In this document: one piece after another, positions 32,901 through 42,879 of the stretch
Layout of the letters: every line of letters starts with the position of its first letter
Position numbering within the stretch: position 1 is the stretch's first letter
Assembly (NCBI GenBank): GCA_001584585.1
Contig: LSYV01000019.1
Location: 1,433,218 to 1,477,582, forward strand
Direction: 5' to 3'
Length of the DNA: 44,365 nucleotides
Origin: Gonium pectorale
Lineage: Eukaryota; Chlorophyta; Chlorophyceae; Chlamydomonadales; Volvocaceae
Notes under the pieces: model-generated
Database searches by the model: none
Told to the model about the DNA's origin: nothing
What the model saw: only the letters and a program-made list of their open reading frames with translations
Made by a program: the position numbers and the translations under genes

Positions 32901-35900
32901 GCCTTGCCAATGCGGTGCGTGTGTGCCCCTCAGCCCCACCGAGGAGCTCGTCGGCCTGACGCTGCTGGAGCCGCTGGGGTCGGGCGGCTTCGGGGCCGTG
33001 TACCGCGGGATCTACAACGGCATCGAGGTGGCGGTCAAGGTGCGTACGGCGCCCGTACACGCCCGTACGCAGCGGCCCCTGGTCTCGGCGCCCCAGGCTG
33101 CCGCATCTCGTTGCGCGCAAATCCTCGATGTTGCTCCCCCCGGGGCCCCGGGCCAATCCCGGCTTTGTTGCGGCCTTGCTGCCGTCGGTGTTTGGGGCTT
33201 TGCTCGGCATCGACACATCGCTGCATGTACGCGCGCCGCCGCAGGTGTTGTGCGCCTGCTCGGGCGGCCGCAGTGAGGCGGCCACGATGCGCGAGGCATT
33301 TGAGCTGGCGGTTATGACGACCGTCAGCCACCCGCACATCGTACAGGTAACGTGGCGTCTTGTCTGTTAGTTTGACCAGATGGTTGTTCGGTTGGCTGAC
33401 TGGTTGCGATATCGGGGACGTTTGTTGTGCGGTGCTGTGCCCCGGTTCCCCTCCGCTGCACTTCCCAATCCCGGCCTGCCTACCTGCAGAGCCCACTAGC
33501 TGTCTTCCCTCGTGCACCCGCCTCCTCCTCCTCCCCCGCCCCGCAGGTGCTGAGTGCCTTCACGGACGTGATCGTGACCACGCGGCCCGACCCCGGTGGC
33601 GGCCCGCCGACCACCGTCGTGCTGCCCAGGTCGCCCGAGACGGAGGGATGTACGTACCCTGGGGTGGGGGCGGGGTGCGTTGTGGGGAACGATGTGAAAT
33701 CTCGCGTGCACAGACGGGCGCGTTGGCGGGTTTGGCCGCCGCTACCGGGGGTTCACCTGAGACTGACATCGCAGCAGGGCGGGCTCCGGCGGTGCCCTCC
33801 CCGCGAGTGCCTCCTCGGTAGCACAGTTTCCCCTCCACGCACATCCGCGTGTCTGGACAGCCGGTCGTGCTCACCAGCAGCAGTGGCGCCGTCTCTTCGT
33901 CGCACGGAGCGGCCTGCTGGTGGCACTCCCGATGGCGTGTTGGCGTCCTGTTCTTCGACGCGTGACAGCCTGCCTTCTCAGCTCGACCTGGCTCCACCCC
34001 CCTTTAACACAAGCGCGCCTGCTCGCCTGCTCGTTGCGGGTCGCCCAACGGTGAGCCGCACATGCCGCGCCTCCCCTGCCGCCACCTCCCCCCTCGCAGT
34101 GGGCGAGCCGACCGTGGCCATCGCGATGGAGTTCTGCGACGCCGGCAGCCTGGCGGACGCGCTGGCGGCGGGGCGATTCCGGCGGAAGGTGCCGGGCGGC
34201 TTCGGGGCGCTGGAGCCGTGGCTGCCGGTGAGGGGGCGGGGTGGGGTGGCGGCGGGGGGCGGGGGAGGGTGGCGCCGGGTCGGGGGCCGGGAGGATGGTG
34301 GGTATGGGGCCAGGAGTGGCGGGCGGGGACGGAGGCGTATGGGGCCAGGAGTGGCGGGCGGGGACGGAGGCGTATGGGGCTAGGAGTGGCGGGCGGGGAC
34401 GGAGGCGTATGGGGCCAGGAGTAGCGGGCGGGGACGGAGGCGTATGGGGCCAGGGGTGGCGGGCAGGGACGGAGGCGTATGGGGCCAGGAGTGGCGGGCG
34501 GGAACGGAGGCGTATGGGGCCAGGTGTGGCGGGCGGGGACGGAGGCGTATGGGACCAGGAGTGGCGGGCGGGGACGGAGGCGTATGGGACCAGGGCTAGG
34601 CGGCTCGCAATGGCTTGCTTGTTGCCATGCTGTTTAGCGGGGGACATGGACGAGACGGCTGGGGCTAGGCTTCCCCCGTGTGTGCGCGCCGCCCGCCGTT
34701 CCGGCCCGGCCGCGCGACTCCGCCGACTGTGTTGCCGCGTATGCGTGCATTGCGTGCACCCCATCCCCATCCCCGTCCCGAAGCCCACCCCCCATCCTCC
34801 GTCCTTCGAGCCGCCAGGGCATCTACGCCACGCTGCTGGAGGTGGCGCTGGCGCTGCGGCACATGCACGCCATGCAGCTGGTGCACTGCGGTGAGAGGGG
34901 GGAGTAAGGGCGACCCGTGAGTCGGTCGGTCCTCGGCTCCGGCGCTGGTTCGGCAATCTTCACGGCATGCTACGCGGGCTGCTGGGGCGTAGGGGCGCGG
35001 GGCCTTTTGCTGCAGCACCAGCTGATGCTCCCAGGCGTTTCAGCCTGACGTGCCCTCCTTTGGCGTTAAGATGTCAGGGCCACGTTCCTTTGGCCCGGTC
35101 TGGCCTCCCTTGCCCTACCCTGCCTTAACCTGCCGCACCCTGCCCGATTCTCCCGCAGACCTCAAGCCGGCAAACGTGCTGCTCAAGAGCAACATGCGGG
35201 ACCCGCGGGGCTTCAGTGCCAAGGTGCGCCGCGCGGGGCCTTCACTCGGACGCCCCCCGCCACAGCGTACCCGCAGGGCCCTGCCCTGCCCTGCCCTGCC
35301 CGGCTGCTGCGCTCGGCTGCAGCCCGCTGCCCGTACGGACGCCAATCGTTGCTCCTTGGACCGTCCTTCGCGCCCCGCCCAGTCTCGCCCACCGTTACCC
35401 ATGCGCCAAACCGCTGCACTCCACCCCGTCACCATGATAGCTATTGGGACACGCAGGGCGTAGGGATTGCGCTGCGTCTGTTCTCGCGCCTTCGTCAAAC
35501 ACCGTCTCCCAGCCCACGGCTTGTGGGCGTCCTCGCACGGCTGCGGCTGTCGTGCCGCATCCGACGCCGCCCCACTGGCCCCCGCCCCACCGCCTTCCAA
35601 CCCAGCTTTCGGACTTTGGCCTCGTCAAGATGGTGCTCGACGACAGCGGCGGCACGGGCGGGGTGATCGGCCGGGACGTGCGCACCGGCACCATCACCCA
35701 CATGGCGCCCGAGCTCATCGCCGCCACGGAGGACAGCTGCATCACGGCCTCGGCAGGTGAGGCCATTGAGGCTGCAGGGAGGGGCCCGTGTGTGTGTAGA
35801 CAATCCAGCGTTTCGGCGCGCCGCGTCAGGTGGCGGCGCGTACGGCCGGCGGCTGTGGGCGCCTTTGGCAAGTCGCGGGACGGCAGCATGGCGCGCGGCC

Positions 35901-38035
35901 TTTGGCGTGGGCTCCTTTCTCGGGTGTAGCAAAGGCCGCGGAGCGGCTTCTGGGGCATTGCCACCTCAATGCCTTGCCAGGCAAGGCAGGCGGTACCGCG
36001 CACATTGCGAGCCCCATGAGCTACATGGCTCCCCACGTGACCCCGAACTGGACCGTGACGTGCCATCGTGATAAAGCACGCAGCCGCACCGCCGCGCCGA
36101 CGGCTGAGCCCTGAGGACTGCAAGGGGCGCTGAACGGCACACAGCGCGCGTGCTCTGCAACGCCCCGAGCCCCGGCCGCAGCGCCGTGTGCGCAGTAGCG
36201 GCGGATGGAGCCAGCGGGGCGCCGCGCGGCCCCTCCCTCTCGCCCCGCCGCGTTACGACCCGTTTCCTACCCGCCGCTACCCGCCGCCCCCGCCCCGCCC
36301 CGCGCGTGTGTCTGCGTACTCGTGTGTCGGGGGGTTGGGCCGATGTGTCCCGTTGCACATGCATGGCAGCCCGTGGCCGTCTTCTACTCTTCTCTCCAGG
36401 CCAGCCGCCCCACCCAGCTTCAGACTACCTCTCCTCGGTTTCCGTTTCACCTCTGCCCCAGCAGCTCACCTTTGGGTCGCGCTCGCGCCCCGTGGGCGCG
36501 GCCTTCCAAGCCAAGTTCCTATGCTCTCGTATGGATTCTATCGCGTCTACGATTTCTTGCGCGACGATAATCGTTCGGCCCGCCCACGGACTGAGTAACA
36601 CCCACCCACCCACCCACACCTCTGCGCTCGTTGGCCCGCCCGGCCGCAGACGTGTACGCGTTCGGCGTGCTGATGTGGGAGATGCACTCGGGGTGCAACG
36701 TGTACCTTGGCGTCAACAGCGGCGAGATTCGCAGGAGGGTGGCGGAGGGCAGCCTGCGCCCGGAGTTCCCGCCCTGGGCGGACGAGCGGTACAGGTACGG
36801 CTGTCAGACGGTCAGACGGTAACGGAGGGCGTCAAGAGGGCCCCGACACCCTTTCCGGCAGGCTCTGTGTTGGAAAGGAACAACGCATACGACGAGCGTA
36901 AGCGCGAAAGACTCTGTGTGTTCCATGTGCGCGACAGCGTGCGCAAACAGTTCTACGAAAAGCTTGCGAGCAAAAAGCATCCTAGCCGGCAGCCACTGGA
37001 CCCTCGCCCCGAGCCCGACCCAATTGTCCTTTTTAACGCCGGGGCTCTGTGTGTGCTTTTGTTCATGCGCGTCGGGGCGCCAAGGTCCGTCATGGTACCA
37101 GGCTCGGCGCCCCCTCGCCGTGGTTCGGTTTTCCACCATAGCCATGCTGTCAACGCGTGCATACCGCCCTGCCATGCCTGCCATGCCTGCCGCGCCCAGC
37201 CCGCCCTACCCTTTCAAAGTGGTTTACCCTGCAGCCCACGCCCCTGCACAACCCCGCACGCCGTGCTCCAAGCCCGCCAACCCCCCCTCCTCACCACGCG
37301 CCTGACCGCAGGTCCCTCGCGGACGCCTGCCTGCACTTCCTGCCCGCCGCGCGCCCCTCGTCCGCCCAGCTGGTGGCCCAGCTGCGGGAGCTGCTGGCCG
37401 AGGGCGGCGCCCTGCAGGTGGGGCCGGGCCGGGTGGGGCGTCGGGTGGGGCGTCGTGCAGGCATACAACCCGGGTAAACAAATACCCAAGGGGAGGGATA
37501 ACGACCCGATCCGTCCCTGCCGCCGGCCGGCAACACGCGCTCCCTTGCGGAACATTCGCTCGAACCCGCTGCGCCCCCCCCCCCGCTGCCTCCGCAAACC
37601 CACCCACAGGACATCAAAAAGCGCGCCCCAGCCCGACTCGCCGACCCAGGCGCCTTCCCGCACCTCGGCGGCGGCGCCGCCGCCGCCGCCACCCCCGGCT
37701 ACCCCAGCAGCGAGACCGCCGCCGCGGCGGGGGCCATGCTGGGCGTCCGGCCGTCGGCCTTTGCGCGCGCGAGCGGCCTGGTGCTCGGCGGAGGGGCCCA
37801 ACCGGAGTCCGCCCTGCCCCCGGCAGCGGCAGCGGTGGCGGCGGGCTGTGGCGGGCAGGCGCGCCACCAGCCGCCCCACGCTTGGCCCTTCGGCGGGCTG
37901 TTCGGTGCGGCGGCGGGTGGCGCGGCAGTGGCGGCTGCGGAGCACGGCAACATGGGGCAGCCGTCCGGCCGCCGTGGCAGGTCCCGGTCGTACAGCGGCG
38001 CCAACAGCTCGAACTTCCCGCTGCACATCCTGTAG
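20965..38035 (+). CDS. Giant GAF-domain plus TKL-type protein kinase
   Basis: Predicted Ser/Thr kinase of about 2443 aa. Exons: 20965-21954, 22322-22428, 22860-23010, 23367-23858, 24081-24197, 24777-24906, 25150-26366, 26604-26705, 26957-27139, 28070-28180, 28422-29855, 30197-30289, 31177-31213, 31464-32155, 32377-32447, 32934-33039, 33245-33346, 33547-33649, 34100-34227, 34818-34890, 35159-35223, 35606-35756, 36650-36794, 37312-37417, 37610-38035. The sum is 7332 nt, in frame. Residues about 331-620 (SLHLVSESGVIHAPLA ... TDFVAVPLLRGRTVIGALQ) and 620-1200 (MYVSDVAIYMQ ... TAIRHGGVPLVGLYL) look like two diverged GAF sensors, the second split by a 400-residue Ala/Ser/Gly insert. Kinase, about 1976-2302: GSGGFGAV, VAVK (Lys2011), MEFCDAGSLADAL, HCDLKPANVLL, LSDFGLVKM, GTITHMAPEL, DVYAFGVLMWEM. 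The tail is Gly/Ala-rich, with a run of Arg/Ser near the end. The start codon, the 37-nt exon 13 and the AAG acceptor of exon 6 are the least certain parts. Confidence 0.85.
27345..27389 (+). repeat. 18-bp tandem repeat in kinase intron 9
   Basis: Two and a half copies of GAGGGCGGGGCCAATGAC with one C/T difference. It lies in the 930-base intron 27140-28069. Downstream in the same intron, the words GGCGGAGGCGGGGGCAT at about 27466 and 27589 are part of a second imperfect local duplication. Confidence 0.75.
34306..34595 (+). repeat. 35-bp minisatellite in kinase intron 19
   Basis: Eight full copies plus a ten-base partial copy of a 35-base unit that begins GGGGCCAGGAGTGGC and ends GACGGAGGCGTAT. 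Copies differ by zero to two substitutions, so the array is young or homogenised. It occupies much of the intron 34228-34817 between the kinase exons carrying MEFCDAGSL and HCDLKPAN. Because 35 is not a multiple of three, the array reads open with the same shuffled peptide in all three frames, which explains the long spurious frames on both strands here. Confidence 0.95.
36868..36909 (+). repeat. Dispersed repeat, copy B, in kinase intron 23
   Basis: Shares a perfect 27-base block with copy A, starting ACGCATACGACGAGCG, and lies inside the intron 36795-37311 between the DVYAFGVL exon and the next kinase exon. The following bases, about 36910-37200, are more AT-rich and less exon-like than the rest of the gene, so the copy may be the recognisable edge of a larger insertion in this intron. 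Confidence 0.75.
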
Positions 38036-39010
38036 CGCCCTGGCGCGCGCTGTGGGCTCCTCTGTGCGCTGTGCTCTCGCGGGGCTCCCTCCGGAGCCGC
38101 TGTGGGCCGCAGTGAAAGGCGCCATGGCCTGAGCATTCCTCGTTGTGAAGGCCAGTCGTGCGGGCGCCAGGTGGCAGCTCGCGCCGCCCTGGTGTGTTTT
38201 GTGGATCCCAGAATATGGGGCCATGCCGACCAAACTGGCGCGCGCGCGCACTCCGACGGACGATAATGTCCCTTGCACACTGGTCAGAAGCCGTGGGACC
38301 TGTATTGTACATGCTGCGTGGGCTGCGTGGGATGTGAGAGCGGTGACGTGGGGGTGAGGGCGAGGGCGAGGTGGGGGTTGAGGACGTGCGCGAGGGTGGG
38401 TGTGCCTGTGCGGAGGAGAGCCGCTGTTTTGGCGCAATCAATGCTTTCACCAAGCCGCTGAGGAGTGGGTGCTACGAGGCTGCCATGGGGGTTCGGATGG
38501 CCCTGGAACGGCTATGTGCGCGTTGCCTCGCAGGGGGCGGCCGGGGCCAAGAGCTGCCATCTTGCGCTGGCGTGGTCGTATGTTTCTTTGACCGTGTGTT
38601 GAGCTGGGGGGGGTTGCATCAGGCGCGCCGGAGTTGCGGCGTTGCCGGTTGCCTTTTGCGGTGCTCCGCCTGCAAAGTGAGCGCGCTGCGCCCCGAGTTG
38701 GGCCGCACGCGATAGCGCTTATCGTTGCGGCGTGCAGATGTAGTGGTTTCCTTTGCGGCGTGCGGCGTGTACTTGAGCTGCACAGGATTCGGTTTTGGCC
38801 GCGTGCAAAGATTTTGGGTTTTGGCCCCCGTGCTGCGCGGTGGGAAAGCTTGGCTGTGGGGACAGCTCCCCTGACCATGGAACGGCGCAAACCTGCGCGC
38901 ACACTGAGGCGTATTTAGGGGTGGATGGCATTGTGGGACGGCTATGCAAGTAACAGTCCGAGACCATGCCATGCTGGGTTTTAACGTAACGGGCGGCGGG
39001 TGTGTATCTG

Positions 39011-39073
39011 TGGCGGGGGCGGGGGGTGGCGGCGGGGGCTGGGGCTGGGGCGGGGGCGGGGGCGGGGGCGGCG
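39011..39073 (+). repeat. G-rich tract, potential G-quadruplex
   Basis: About 60 bases consisting of G-runs of three to six separated by single C or T/TG bases, with (GGGGGC) repeated near the end. Runs of this kind satisfy the G3+N1-7 pattern for quadruplex formation many times over. It is about 1 kb downstream of the kinase stop. Confidence 0.7.
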
Positions 39074-40828
39074 GACTCTGATGACACGGACGCGGGGCCA
39101 GCTTGCCTGCTGAGCCGTGAGCCCGGTGGGGGCAGTTACTCTTGGCCGGGGGGGCTCTAGTTGCCCGGATTCCTGTTGCAGTGAATGGGTGTTTGTACTC
39201 CTAGGGTTGTGAGCCCGGCCTCTCGTAATTTAAAGAAATCAAACGTGCTGGCTGGCCCACGGGTCGCCAATCGGTATTCGTGCGCCACTTTGAACGTACG
39301 GCGACGCGGAGGGTGGTGAATTGCGCTGGTGGTGCTTCCTCCTGTCGCTCGTGCCGCTGCCTCTGCCCACCGGCTCCGTTTGCGCGCGGTTGCCGTGGCC
39401 TGGTTGCAGCAGGGCGGCCGCTGCAATGCCGTCGAGGTACTTTGGGTAAGAGGCCGTTGGCGAGGGAGCACTCCATGTACCGCCCCTTGGAGCGTGAGGC
39501 ACCTGCCTCTCGCCCGCTGCATGCTGTCTGGGCAGATGGACTGTCTGCTCGAGGAGTCGGCACGGACGGGACGGTGCGGGGGGGGGGAACGGGCGGCCGT
39601 TGGGGGTAGGCGGTGTGCTGCGTATGGTTAACGGCCACTCGCGGTTTCGCAAGGCTGTGCGTGCGAACCTGGGTTGGGGGGCGCTGCTGCATGGATAGCA
39701 TTTCTCGTTTTTCTCGTGAGGCATCCTCGGAGCCCACTGGGTGGATGGTGGGGGTTACGAGCGCCTTTGGTTGGGCTGTTTTGTGGGTCGGGTATTTTTC
39801 GCTGCAGTATGCCTGGGGCACTCGCCAAGTAATATGGATTGTATCATGTGTCGAGGGTGGGGTGGGGAGGCATGCAAGTAACGCTATGCGGCTGCTTGGC
39901 CGAGGGAGAGCGTGCGATGCAAGGTGCGTTGAGACGAGCATGCTCTTTGTTGCTAAAGTCGAAAGGAGGCTTCCTTTCGGTCCCAGTGGTGCGTGTGCGT
40001 GCATCGCGGCTCTGCGGCGGTGCCTCCATGACCCCGGCGGCGGAGAGGCGTTGAGGTGGCCGGCCCCGTATTTTGTCAGCACAGTCAATGAATACACTCC
40101 GGCATTTACCGTGTACGATGCGTGCGCCGGGGTGGGCATACACTGACGCTAGATTGGAGGGCGTTTCGGGGTGGCAAGTTTTGCAGAGTTCGTTCCCCCT
40201 AGGTCACGTGGAGCTGCGAGCGTGACACGCGCTGGTTCCATCATCCCGCAGTGCGAGAACTTACCGGGAAGTGCTGCATGCCGTACGTGTCGGTGATTGG
40301 CTTTCTGTGGTGAATCCAGGTGCCGCTGCGGCGGCAGCCGTTTGACGGGTGAGGTGAATGGCCTTCGGGACTGGGCCGGGAGGAGCTCGGAACCGTTTTC
40401 TTGATACTGTGCCGCAACTCGTGATGTACGGTATCGCGATTGTCACGTCATTCGGGGGTGCCCGTCATTTCAGTGCTCCGTACCGGTGGTGGTGCGTGCT
40501 CCTTCGGCAGTGTTACTGGTGCTGACGGCTCGGCGGCTCCACTGCGGCTTGGGCGCTACCGTCCTGGACCGCTCCTTGGGATGGAGTACGGATGTTCACC
40601 GTGGTCCCGACACGATGTGCTACTCCTCTGCGCCGTACGGCTGTCGTACATCTGGTCGACTGCCGTACGTCATGTCCTTTTCCTTCAAATGTGTGGTCGG
40701 CTGCGGAGGAGGCCTGGCAGCGGCGTTCGTTCCAGCCAGCTGCCAGGTTGATCCTGGTGCAGCGGAGGCAGCATTGGTAGGCCATGCCTGTTCCCAGACG
40801 CTTGCGGCCGTACACAACGCCGCCGCCG

Positions 40829-40894
40829 TACCGTACATGCTGCCCTCGATTGCCGTACATGTTGCCATTCGTTGCCGTACATGTTGCCCTCCGT
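40829..40894 (+). repeat. 22-bp tandem repeat, three copies
   Basis: Three adjacent copies of a 22-base unit of the form TGCCGTACATGTTGCC followed by a variable six bases (CTCGAT in the first, ATTCGT, CTCCGT); the first copy starts TACCGTACATGCTGCC. It belongs to the CGTAC-dense stretch of this intergenic region. Confidence 0.85.
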
Positions 40895-41593
40895 TGCCGG
40901 CCTGTGCTGTTGGGTCGAGTGGCTCTTGATTGTTGGGCGGCAACAGGTTGCAAACCGCTGCTGTCCCCTGCGCCTGCTCTGCGTCTAGGCTTGGAGCGTC
41001 GGCTCCGGAATCCTTTCGCTAGTTTCGGAGGGAGGAGACTGTGCTGTGTCGTACGGGCCGCACGTACCCGGGATGTCCACCACTCGGATGGACGGGGCAG
41101 CGAAGGATGTGAAGCTGTCCTCATATTGCCGTGTTTCATTATTGCCCTTGCGTTGGCAAAGGTGTACGGAGGTGCGTGGGGGGGTCGCGCCCGGTAATGT
41201 TCTTCTCAATCGGCTCCTGGTCGAACGAACGAAGACAGTCTACCGTACCCTCTTTAACGACCTCTTCACCGCTTCTACCAATACTAATACCACCGCTGCT
41301 TCGCGGTCAGCGAGTCAGGGCGCTCTCGCGCCGGATGGCGACGGCCCACCTGTGGTATGGCACACCGTACATGAGAGGCACGGGGCGCAGTCTCGGCCGG
41401 GTGATCCCGGCCGTCATACTCCCTCGCCTGCATTCTTGAAATTTATCAGCCTGGCCGTACCAACAGGGCCACAGGAGCGCGGAAGCAGCGGCCGACATAG
41501 AAACACACTATGCCTGCCGCAGACTCGGTACGGCAGGGTTCCGTAGCGGGGCATCCGACGGAGCTCTCCACCGCTGCACGAGAGGGTGTCAAC

Positions 41594-41612
41594 CGAAAAC
41601 CCTAAAACCCCC
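41594..41612 (+). promoter_or_regulatory. Telomere-like / telo-box motif
   Basis: GAAAACCCTAAAACCCC contains about two units of CCCTAAAA, the C-rich strand of the Chlamydomonas-type telomere repeat TTTTAGGG, and includes AAACCCTA, the plant telo-box. It sits directly in front of the first recognisable MYND-gene coding piece. It may be a promoter element or a tiny interstitial telomere remnant. Confidence 0.35.
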
Positions 41613-41613
41613 T

Positions 41614-42541
41614 GACGGCGGCCGGGCGGCGGCGGAGGAGGAGGACGACGGCGGCTGGCGAGCGCTGCTGCTGGAGGAGGTGGGCGCGGTGCGGCTGCTG
41701 GACATGGCATTGCAGCTGGTGTGGCTATTGGACAAGCTGCCACCGGAAAGCTTGTAGGTTTTCCTCAGTGGTCTCGTGGCACTTCGTAGCTGCGGTCTAC
41801 ACGCGGCAGGGGCCGCCTGTAGCGCAGGCGGCAGTGGGACCCTCCGAGGATGCCGACGTGCACGGGGCCGCGGCGGTGGCTGCCGGGGAGGCCTTCCGAG
41901 ATGGGCTGTCGGCGGGGCCCTCCGGCGGATCTGCCCCGCCGCCGCTGCCCTGGCGGCCGGAAGTGTTGCGGGAGGTGGCGACGCACCTCCGGGCTTTCGG
42001 AGAGCCGGAGGTGGCTGCGGATGCGGAGGCCCTGGCTGCGGATGCGGAGGCCCTGGCTGCGGATGCGGAGGCCCTGGCTGCGGATGCGGAGGCCCTGGCT
42101 GCGGATGCGGAGGCCCTGGCTGCGGATGCGGAGGCCCTGGCTGCGGATGCGGAGGCCCTGGCGGCGGATGCGGAGGCCCTGGCGGCGGATGCGGAGGCCC
42201 TGGCTGCGGATGCGGAGGCCCTGGCGGCGGATGCGGAGGCCCTGGCGGCGTACCTGGAGCGGGGCGGTGCCGGCGCGTGCGCAGCGCTGCGGCTCAGCTT
42301 GCCGGAGTCCGGGCCGCTGGCCGCCGCCCTGTTTTCGCCGGCCGAGGCGCGCCGCCTGCTGCCCGGCCGGGGCTTCAACCCCGCCTGCGCCAACCTGGAG
42401 GGCGACAGCGAGGCGGGCCTGACGCTCAAGTCGTGCGCGGGCTGCGGCGCGGTGGGCTACTGCTGCCGGCCCTGCCAGCTGGAGCACTGGCGGGCGGGGC
42501 ACAAGGGGGCGTGCGGGCGAGCGAGGGGCCGCGGGGCGTGA
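41614..42541 (+). CDS. MYND zinc-finger protein, 5' end unresolved, possible pseudogene
   Basis: The 3' exon (frame of 41769-42541, stop TGA 42539-42541) encodes RLLPGRGFNPACANLEGDSE and then SCAGCGAVGYCCRPCQLEH plus WRAGHKGAC, a MYND finger of the volvocine type, usually a protein-protein contact domain. In this family the block normally begins C-x-NPxC; here the first Cys is missing (Gly at that position). Before it come eleven AADAEAL heptads. A separate + frame, 41614-41757, encodes GWRALLLEEVGAVRLLDMAL and WLLDKLPPES, the sort of helical segment seen upstream in this family. That frame hits TAG at 41755-41757 and continues VFLSGLVALRSC in the same frame, so either a splice joins the pieces (CTCAG at 41764-41768 is a weak acceptor candidate) or the gene is broken. 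No in-frame ATG exists in the 3' exon. Function unknown. Confidence 0.6.
42014..42244 (+). repeat. 21-bp coding minisatellite (11 heptapeptide repeats)
   Basis: Eleven contiguous copies of GCTGCGGATGCGGAGGCCCTG, differing only by a T/C change giving GCGGCG in some units. Encodes (AADAEAL)11 in the MYND frame, an Ala-rich heptad with Leu every seventh residue, likely to form a helix with one hydrophobic edge. The length is exactly 231 bases, so the frame is kept. Confidence 0.97.
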
Positions 42542-42613
42542 GGGGTCAAGCGTCTTGGAGGCTGGTGCAGACGGCCTTGGCGGCGGGAGAACCTGTGCAC
42601 ACAACTGTCGTGC

Positions 42614-42618
42614 TGTAA
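42614..42618 (+). terminator. Candidate TGTAA polyadenylation signal of the MYND gene
   Basis: TGTAA lies 72 bases after the MYND stop codon, a sensible distance for a volvocine 3' UTR. If used, the 27-bp repeat that follows would be outside the transcript. Confidence 0.4.
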
Positions 42619-42680
42619 GTTGGTCAGAGAGGACTAAGGACGTGCTGCGGTGCTGGGCAGGGCCAGGCACCAAGTACGGG

Positions 42681-42879
42681 GAAGCTGCGCTTTCAGTCGA
42701 GGAAGCTGCGCTGTCCCCTTCAGTCGAGGAAGCTGCGCTGTCCCCTGCAGTCGAGGAAGCTGCGCTGTCCCCTGCAGTCGAGGAAGCTGCGCTGTCCCCT
42801 TCAGTCAAGGAAGCTGCGCTGTCCCCTTCAGTCGAGGAAGCTGCGCTGTCCCCTTCAGTCGAGGAAGCTGCGCTGTCCA
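42681..42879 (+). repeat. 27-bp minisatellite encoding a nonapeptide
   Basis: A partial unit, then six full copies of GTCGAGGAAGCTGCGCTG plus TCCCCTTCA or TCCCCTGCA, and a final partial copy. In one frame it reads (VEEAALSPS/A)n, with a Lys variant in one unit; that frame is open from 42555 to 42914. It follows the MYND gene's stop, in a different frame from the MYND exon. No ATG-started gene containing it could be supported, so it is annotated as a repeat only. Confidence 0.93.

Larger units (their letters stand above)
38036..41593. other. Long intergenic region downstream of the kinase gene
   Basis: About 3.5 kb. The first part should be the kinase 3' UTR; no TGTAA was found near the stop. 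Open frames on both strands are short and overlapping, without recognisable domains. Contained signals: a G-rich tract (39011-39073), a 22-bp triple repeat (40829-40894) and a striking density of the word CGTAC/GTACG from 40270 to 41540. The + frame 41046-41546 is open but not protein-like. Confidence 0.55.

Noticed and set aside
34306..34595. Possible CRISPR-like array
   Set aside because: Units are directly adjacent with no unique spacers, inside an intron of a nuclear gene: a minisatellite.
34241..34894. 217-codon plus frame with repeated GPGVAGGDGGVWG
   Set aside because: Produced by the 35-bp intronic minisatellite; it is not spliced into the kinase frame.
36150..38132. 660-codon plus frame
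   Set aside because: Runs through kinase introns and exons in the wrong frame; the correct frame gives kinase motifs and in-phase splicing.
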